Below are positions 62,521 through 64,000 of a stretch of DNA of 64,000 bases, piece by piece. The number at the start of each line of letters is the position of its first letter. The first letter of the stretch is position 1. Location: positions 372,001-436,000 of the forward strand of contig NZ_BMSY01000002.1 of assembly GCF_014649395.1 (NCBI RefSeq). Reading direction: 5' to 3'. The position numbers and the translations under genes were made by a program. The DNA comes from Streptomyces aureoverticillatus (lineage in GTDB: Bacteria > Actinomycetota > Actinomycetes > Streptomycetales > Streptomycetaceae). The notes under the pieces were generated by a model that worked only from the letters and a program-made list of their open reading frames with translations, had not been told where the DNA came from and did no database searches.

Positions 62521-62621
62521 GTGAAGCACGTCGGGGTTCCCTGGAGCCAACAGGAGCCATCCGGAACCCCGCGCGTGCGCCGACGTCCCACGCGTCCACA
62601 CCTTCCACTGAGGAGAACGAC

Positions 62622-62867
62622 ATGACCGCCAACGCCCAGACCTCGCAGACCGGCTCCGTCACCACGGTGTTCGCCGTGACGGGCATGACGTGCGGCCACT
62701 GCGAGGGTGCCGTGTCCAGTGAGATCGGCGAGCTGGCGGGCGTCAGCTCGGTCAAGGCCGAGGCCGCCACCGGCAAGGTGACCGTGGTCTCCGAGTCCCC
62801 GCTGGACGAAGAGGCGGTCCGCGCCGCCGTCGACGAGGCCGGCTACGAGCTCGTCGGCAAGGCCTGA
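62622..62867 (+). CDS. copZ: Copper chaperone CopZ (HMA domain)
   Basis: An 81-aa heavy-metal-associated domain protein; ATG at 62622 follows GAGGAG. The Cu(I) site is [11 protein letters not shown] (Cys24 and Cys27). The rest ([29 protein letters not shown]) is the standard ferredoxin-like fold. It carries Cu(I) to the downstream P-type ATPase. It is controlled by the CsoR-type operator upstream and followed by a hairpin that may reduce copA expression. Confidence 0.94.
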   Translation: MTANAQTSQTGSVTTVFAVTGMTCGHCEGAVSSEIGELAGVSSVKAEAATGKVTVVSESPLDEEAVRAAVDEAGYELVGKA

Positions 62868-62889
62868 CCGCCACCCCGAACCCTCCCTC

Positions 62890-62935
62890 CGGGCCCCGCG
62901 GCACGCCACCCACGGCCGCGGGGCCCGGCGCCTTT
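62890..62935 (+). terminator. Hairpin between copZ and copA
   Basis: CGGGCCCCGCGGC (62890-62902) and GCCGCGGGGCCCG (62915-62927) form a perfect 13-bp stem followed by GCGCCTTTCCCC. It may act as an attenuator allowing more chaperone than pump, since copA has no obvious promoter of its own. Confidence 0.6.
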
Positions 62936-62967
62936 CCCCCGCTCCCCGCCGCGCCGAAAGAACCGTC

Positions 62968-64000
62968 ATGAACACCTCCGAGGTCGAACTCGCCATCGGC
63001 GGGATGACCTGCGCCTCCTGCTCGGCCCGCATCGAGAAGAAGCTGAACCGGATCGAGGGCGTGACCGCGTCGGTCAACCTCGCCACGGAGAAGGCCAAGG
63101 TGGCGTACGCGGACGGGGTCGAGGTCGGCCGGCTCGTCGCCACGGTCGAGAAGCTCGGCTACTCGGCGCACGAGATCGTCCCGCCCCCGCCGGACGCCGA
63201 ACCAGCCGACGACGCCGAGCGGCCCGTCACCACCGACCTCACCGAGGCCGACCGCCTGCTCCAGCGGCTGCTCGTCTCCGCCGCCCTCGCGCTGCCCGTC
63301 GTCGTGCTCGCGATGGTGCCGTCGCTGCAGTTCGAGTACTGGCAGTGGCTGTCCCTGACGCTGGCCGCGCCGGTCGTCGTGTGGGGCGGGCTGCCCTTCC
63401 ACCGGGCGGCGGCCCTCAACGCCCGGCACGGCGCGGCGACCATGGACACCCTCGTCTCCCTCGGCACGCTCGCCGCCTTCGGCTGGTCGGTGTGGGCGCT
63501 GTTCTTCGGCACCGCGGGCGAACCGGGCATGCGCCACGGCTTCGAGTTCACGATCGCGCGCGGCGACAGCTCGTCGGCGCTCTACCTCGAAGTGGCCGCG
63601 GGCGTCGTCACGTTCATCCTGCTCGGCCGCTATCTGGAGGCCCGCTCCAAGCGGAAGGCGGGCGCGGCGCTGCGGGCGCTGCTGGAGCTGGGCGCCAAGG
63701 ACGTGTCCGTGCTCGGCCCCGACGGCACGGAGGTCCGGGTTCCGGTCGGGCGGCTCGCCGTCGGGGACCGCTTCGTGGTGCGCCCCGGCGAGACGGTCGC
63801 CACCGACGGCAGGGTCGTCGAGGGCGCGTCCGCCGTCGACGTCTCGATGCTGACCGGCGAGTCCGTGCCCGCCGACGTCACGGTGGGCGACGCAGTGACC
63901 GGCGCGACCGTGAACGCGGGCGGGCGCCTGGTCGTCGAGGCCACCCGCGTCGGCGCCGACACCCAGCTCGCCCGGATGGCGCGGCTCGTCGAGGACGCGC
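62968..64000 (+). CDS. copA: Copper-exporting P1B-type ATPase CopA, N-terminal part
   Basis: An open frame from ATG 62968 ([15 protein letters not shown]) to the right edge, 344 codons. One N-terminal HMA domain has [11 protein letters not shown] (Cys15, Cys18). Membrane helices follow, including [38 protein letters not shown] and [20 protein letters not shown]. The actuator domain carries the MLTGESVP dephosphorylation motif. The CPC metal site and the phosphorylation Asp lie beyond the window. It exports Cu(I). Confidence 0.94.
   Translation, partial: MNTSEVELAIGGMTCASCSARIEKKLNRIEGVTASVNLATEKAKVAYADGVEVGRLVATVEKLGYSAHEIVPPPPDAEPADDAERPVTTDLTEADRLLQRLLVSAALALPVVVLAMVPSLQFEYWQWLSLTLAAPVVVWGGLPFHRAAALNARHGAATMDTLVSLGTLAAFGWSVWALFFGTAGEPGMRHGFEFTIARGDSSSALYLEVAAGVVTFILLGRYLEARSKRKAGAALRALLELGAKDVSVLGPDGTEVRVPVGRLAVGDRFVVRPGETVATDGRVVEGASAVDVSMLTGESVPADVTVGDAVTGATVNAGGRLVVEATRVGADTQLARMARLVEDA

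Overview
The window is chromosomal DNA from a high-GC actinomycete, almost certainly a Streptomyces. Three things point there: very high third-position GC with long antisense shadow frames, frequent GTG starts and 4-nt ATGA/GTGA overlaps, and several dispersed intergenic repeat families typical of that genus. There is no plasmid, phage or IS signature. One tRNA gene (Arg, anticodon TCT) lies at 33700-33772.

Layout. 1-2.6 kb: a partial reverse gene, an HNH endonuclease and an MscS channel, separated by dispersed repeats. 2.7-9.5 kb: a carbohydrate operon (ROK regulator, ABC binding lipoprotein, two permeases, GH4 glycosidase, BadF-type kinase). 9.9-21.7 kb: a signalling island (GlnX-like membrane protein, GlnH-like binding protein, coiled-coil protein, PknG-type kinase, PP2C phosphatase, VWA protein, FHA protein). 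The kinase, phosphatase and FHA protein each carry two zinc-ribbon-like cysteine clusters. 21.7-29.3 kb: housekeeping genes (protein-isoaspartate methyltransferase-like protein, truncated globin, thioesterase, EttA), a sortase-anchored thioester-domain surface protein and an SSB-like protein. 29.5-33.4 kb: two overlapping dynamin/YfjP-like GTPases.

33.9-36.2 kb: a decayed cassette of a twice-frameshifted alcohol dehydrogenase, a PTPS-like protein and a RibD-like reductase. 36.3-39.6 kb: a trypco2 protein overlapping a trypsin-NTPase-TPR protein, resembling a biological-conflict or signalling module. 39.6-44.4 kb: acyl-CoA ligase, methyltransferase and an AftB-like glycosyltransferase. 44.4-53.2 kb: VWA lipoprotein, an ABC-2 permease with an unusual hydrolase-ABC ATPase fusion, a threonine-synthase-like PLP enzyme and an APC permease. 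53.5-60.7 kb: myo-inositol catabolism (mmsA, iolD, iolB, an IolJ-type aldolase and iolC, with iolE divergent). 60.9-64 kb: an AraC regulator, a small HTH protein, and copper efflux (copZ, then a copA cut by the window edge) behind a CsoR-type operator.

The signalling island is the most interesting part. In mycobacteria GlnH and GlnX report amino-acid availability to PknG. Here that trio sits in one operon with a phosphatase and is followed by VWA and FHA genes, which suggests a complete sense-phosphorylate-dephosphorylate-read circuit. All functions are inferred from reading the translated sequence; no database search was run.
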